In this document: piece after piece, positions 62,257 through 64,000 of the stretch
How the letters are laid out: each line of letters begins with the position of its first letter
How positions within the stretch are numbered: the first letter of the stretch is position 1
Assembly: GCF_001427125.1 (NCBI RefSeq)
Contig: NZ_LMGK01000002.1
Location: 163,066-227,065, forward strand
DNA from: Pseudomonas sp. Root562
Lineage (GTDB): Bacteria > Pseudomonadota > Gammaproteobacteria > Pseudomonadales > Pseudomonadaceae
DNA: 64,000 bases
Reading direction: 5' to 3'
The notes under the pieces: model-generated
The model's input: the letters and a program-made list of their open reading frames with translations, nothing else
Told to the model about the DNA's origin: nothing
Databases searched by the model: none
Translations under genes and position numbers: made by a program

Positions 62257-62929
62257 CGCGGCCCTCGGCCAGGCGATAACCGACACCGTGCACGGTATGC
62301 AGCAACGGTTTGGCGAACGGTTTGTCGATCACCTGACGCAACTGATGGACATGGCTGCGCAGGCTGTCACTGTCCGGGCAGTCATCGCCCCATAACGCTT
62401 CTTCAAGAATTTCCCGGCGCAGCACATGCGGACTTTTCTGCATCAATACTGCGAGCAACTTGAGGCCCACCGGGTTGAGCTTGAGCAACCGCCCTTCGCG
62501 GGTAACTTCCAGCGTGTCCAGATCGTAGCTCAAGTCGCCGACTTGCAAGGTACGACGGCCACCGCCCTGGGTACGCCGCATGACCGCTTCGATCCGTGCC
62601 GCCAGTTCCGAAAGTGCGAAAGGTTTGATCAGGTAATCGTCGGCGCCAGACTTGAAGCCTTGCAGCCGGTCGTCGAGTTGGTCGCGTGCGGTCAACATGA
62701 TGACTGGGGTGTCGCGCCGGGCATCTTCGCGCAGGCGCTTGCACAAGGTGTAGCCGTCGATGCCAGGCAGCATGATGTCGAGCACGATCAAGTCGTAATG
62801 CTCGGTGGCGGCCAGGTGCAGGCCCGACAGACCGTCCTGTGCACAATCGACGGTATAGCCTTTGAGCCCCAGGTAATCGGCCAGATTGGCGAGGATATCG
62901 CGATTGTCTTCAACCAATAAAATTCGCAT
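62246..62929 (-). CDS. colR: Response regulator ColR
   Basis: A 227-residue OmpR-family regulator. Receiver: RILLVEDNRDI, phospho-acceptor Asp in LIVLDIMLPGIDG, Lys in YLIKPFALSE. The C-terminal winged helix has LLKLNPVGLKLLAVLMQKSPHVLRREILEEALWGDD and SHVHQLRQVIDKPF. The ATG at 62929 has GGAGAAGG just upstream. ColR-like boxes lie on both sides of the locus, before a PAP2 gene and before the methyltransferase-inaA genes. Confidence 0.95.
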   Translation of the reverse strand: MRILLVEDNRDILANLADYLGLKGYTVDCAQDGLSGLHLAATEHYDLIVLDIMLPGIDGYTLCKRLREDARRDTPVIMLTARDQLDDRLQGFKSGADDYLIKPFALSELAARIEAVMRRTQGGGRRTLQVGDLSYDLDTLEVTREGRLLKLNPVGLKLLAVLMQKSPHVLRREILEEALWGDDCPDSDSLRSHVHQLRQVIDKPFAKPLLHTVHGVGYRLAEGRDGV

Positions 62930-63045
62930 GGGCACCTTCTCCGTACACAGTTACGGCCGTCTTGGCCCGCGCAGCTTAAGGCCAAGTGTGGCTCACGGCT
63001 AGGACTGCGTGCAGTCTCGACCTCACAAAACGGCCGATTCGGGGC

Positions 63046-63061
63046 TCAACGTTTTTTTCAC
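63046..63061 (+). promoter_or_regulatory. ColR-like box upstream of the PAP2 gene
   Basis: TCAACGTTTTTTTCAC fits the remembered ColR pattern (T/C)(T/C)NA(C/G)NN(T/C)TTTTTCAC at every fixed position. It ends 86 bp before the PAP2 ATG, similar in spacing to the box on the other side of colRS. No hairpin is next to it. Confidence 0.65.
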
Positions 63062-63147
63062 TATCGATTCACGGGCTGACGACAGAAACGGGCTCAAACT
63101 CCGCGCGGCTGCGCACTCAAGAACATTTCACTGACCCGGGAATTTTC

Positions 63148-63891
63148 ATGGTTTCGATTTCTGCACGCCCCGCTTCTCGCCCGCTCAATCTCTGGGTATA
63201 CCTGGGCATTCCCGCTGTTGCGGCGATGACTCTGGTGCTCCTCGAACTGACAACCCTGGACATGGCCCTGGCCAACCTGTTTTACGACCCGGTTGCCGGG
63301 GCGTTCATCGGGCGCCACAGTTACTTCCTCGAGACCGTACTGCATGACCGCGCCAAGCAAGTGGTCATTGCGTTTTCGGTACTGGCCATACTCGGTTTCA
63401 TTGGTTCGTTTTTCATGGACAGACTCAAACCGTACAAACGGGAACTGGGTTGTCTGGTGTTGTCTCTGGGCTTGGCGACCTCGTTTGTCACGCCGATGAA
63501 AGCAGTGACGGCGGTGCAATGCCCGTGGAGCCTGGAACAGTTCGGCGGCCATGAAACCTACAGTGAACTACTCAGCCCTCGGCCGCAGACCGACAAGCCA
63601 GGGCGCTGCTGGCCGGGTGGCCATGCGGCCACCGGGTTCACGCTGTTCGCGCTGTTTTTCGTGTTGCGTGATCGTCGCCCGCGACTGGCCCGGGCGGCGT
63701 TCGTCTTTGCCTTCGCCCTGGGTTCGGTGTTTTCCATCGGGCGGATGATGCAGGGGGCGCACTTCTTTTCGCACAACGTGTGGACAGCAGTGTTTTGCTG
63801 GCTGATTTGCCTGGGGTCGTATTACTGGATTCTGTATCGACCGGCGTTGAAGGCTGAGGGGCCGGTCAACGCGGAGCTAGTCAGCACCTGA
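63148..63891 (+). CDS. PAP2-superfamily membrane phosphatase
   Basis: A 247-residue membrane protein with about five to six spans. The phosphatase motifs are seen in KAVTAVQCPWSL, PGRCWPGGHAATGFTLFALFF (C2, catalytic His in GGHAATG) and GRMMQGAHFFSHNVWTAVFCW (C3, R...H). It is likely to remove phosphate from a lipid such as lipid A or undecaprenyl pyrophosphate at the periplasmic face. It is divergent from colR and preceded by a ColR-like box; I recall a PAP2 gene at this spot in P. putida as part of the ColR regulon. Confidence 0.9.
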   Translation: MVSISARPASRPLNLWVYLGIPAVAAMTLVLLELTTLDMALANLFYDPVAGAFIGRHSYFLETVLHDRAKQVVIAFSVLAILGFIGSFFMDRLKPYKRELGCLVLSLGLATSFVTPMKAVTAVQCPWSLEQFGGHETYSELLSPRPQTDKPGRCWPGGHAATGFTLFALFFVLRDRRPRLARAAFVFAFALGSVFSIGRMMQGAHFFSHNVWTAVFCWLICLGSYYWILYRPALKAEGPVNAELVST

Positions 63892-64000
63892 ATTGACGCC
63901 TGCGCGGGCAAGCCTCGCTCCTTGTATGTTGACCCTGAGTCCAAAGAGAGAGGTTACGCTCAAGGACTCATACAACAGCAAGTGCGTTTCTGGGGGGAGG
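63892..64000. other. Window end, non-coding
   Basis: A REP fragment (GCGGGCAAGCCTCGCTCC) follows the PAP2 stop. No other feature is visible in the last 109 bp. Confidence 0.45.

Overview
The window looks like a chromosomal segment of a fluorescent-group Pseudomonas. Codon use is GC-rich and even. The core genes (purU, mvaT, sbcB, pykA, sodB, bifA, icmP, mexVW-like, inaA, colRS) run in an order I recall from the P. aeruginosa PA4311-PA4335 and PA4360-PA4381 blocks. Typical Pseudomonas REP palindromes sit between many genes. I see no rRNA, tRNA, CRISPR array, transposase or phage gene.

Layout: 1-2.8 kb holds a clipped glycosyltransferase, a DUF2334 deacetylase-like enzyme and a flippase-like membrane protein. 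2.8-6.1 kb holds a small acidic protein, purU, mvaT and sbcB. 6.3-13.1 kb is a six-gene overlapping operon: RDD, SpoIIM-like, DUF4129, DUF4350, MoxR ATPase, DUF58. 13.1-19.8 kb holds a PilZ protein, a TPR-like lipoprotein, pykA, a ferredoxin-type reductase overlapping a membrane diguanylate cyclase, and class I fumarase behind a perfect 12-bp leader inverted repeat.

19.9-42 kb looks like accessory material placed between the two core blocks. It has a DctB/DctD-type two-component pair beside kgtP, whose upstream region carries two helically phased palindromes and a sigma-54 promoter. It also has a small secreted DGYDRTG-repeat protein, a flavin reductase-like protein, two AraC regulators, a four-gene polyamine-type ABC importer with a TPP decarboxylase-like enzyme and an aldehyde dehydrogenase under a divergent LysR gene, pobR/pobA with an MFS exporter, and a soluble double-Cache protein.

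42-64 kb returns to the core block: a coiled-coil membrane protein, an epimerase-like dehydrogenase, argP / ACT protein / LysE exporter, sodB, and bifA (a phosphodiesterase with a degenerate GGDQF site). Next come the imelysin icmP behind a Fur-like palindrome, a di-heme lipoprotein, a second imelysin, a DUF1513 protein, and a MexVW-like RND pump. The segment ends with a ColRS locus flanked on both sides by likely target genes with ColR-like boxes.

Themes are c-di-GMP signalling (PilZ protein, cyclase, BifA), envelope maintenance (ColRS, PAP2, InaA, RND pump, the MoxR operon), iron handling (imelysin cluster, Fe-SOD) and carboxylate/aromatic catabolism (kgtP, fumarase, pobA). The least explained items are the DGYDRTG protein, the MoxR operon, the imelysin/di-heme cluster and the ABC/TPP/ALDH locus. 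Gene identities come from reading protein motifs and from memory of Pseudomonas gene order; no database search was run.
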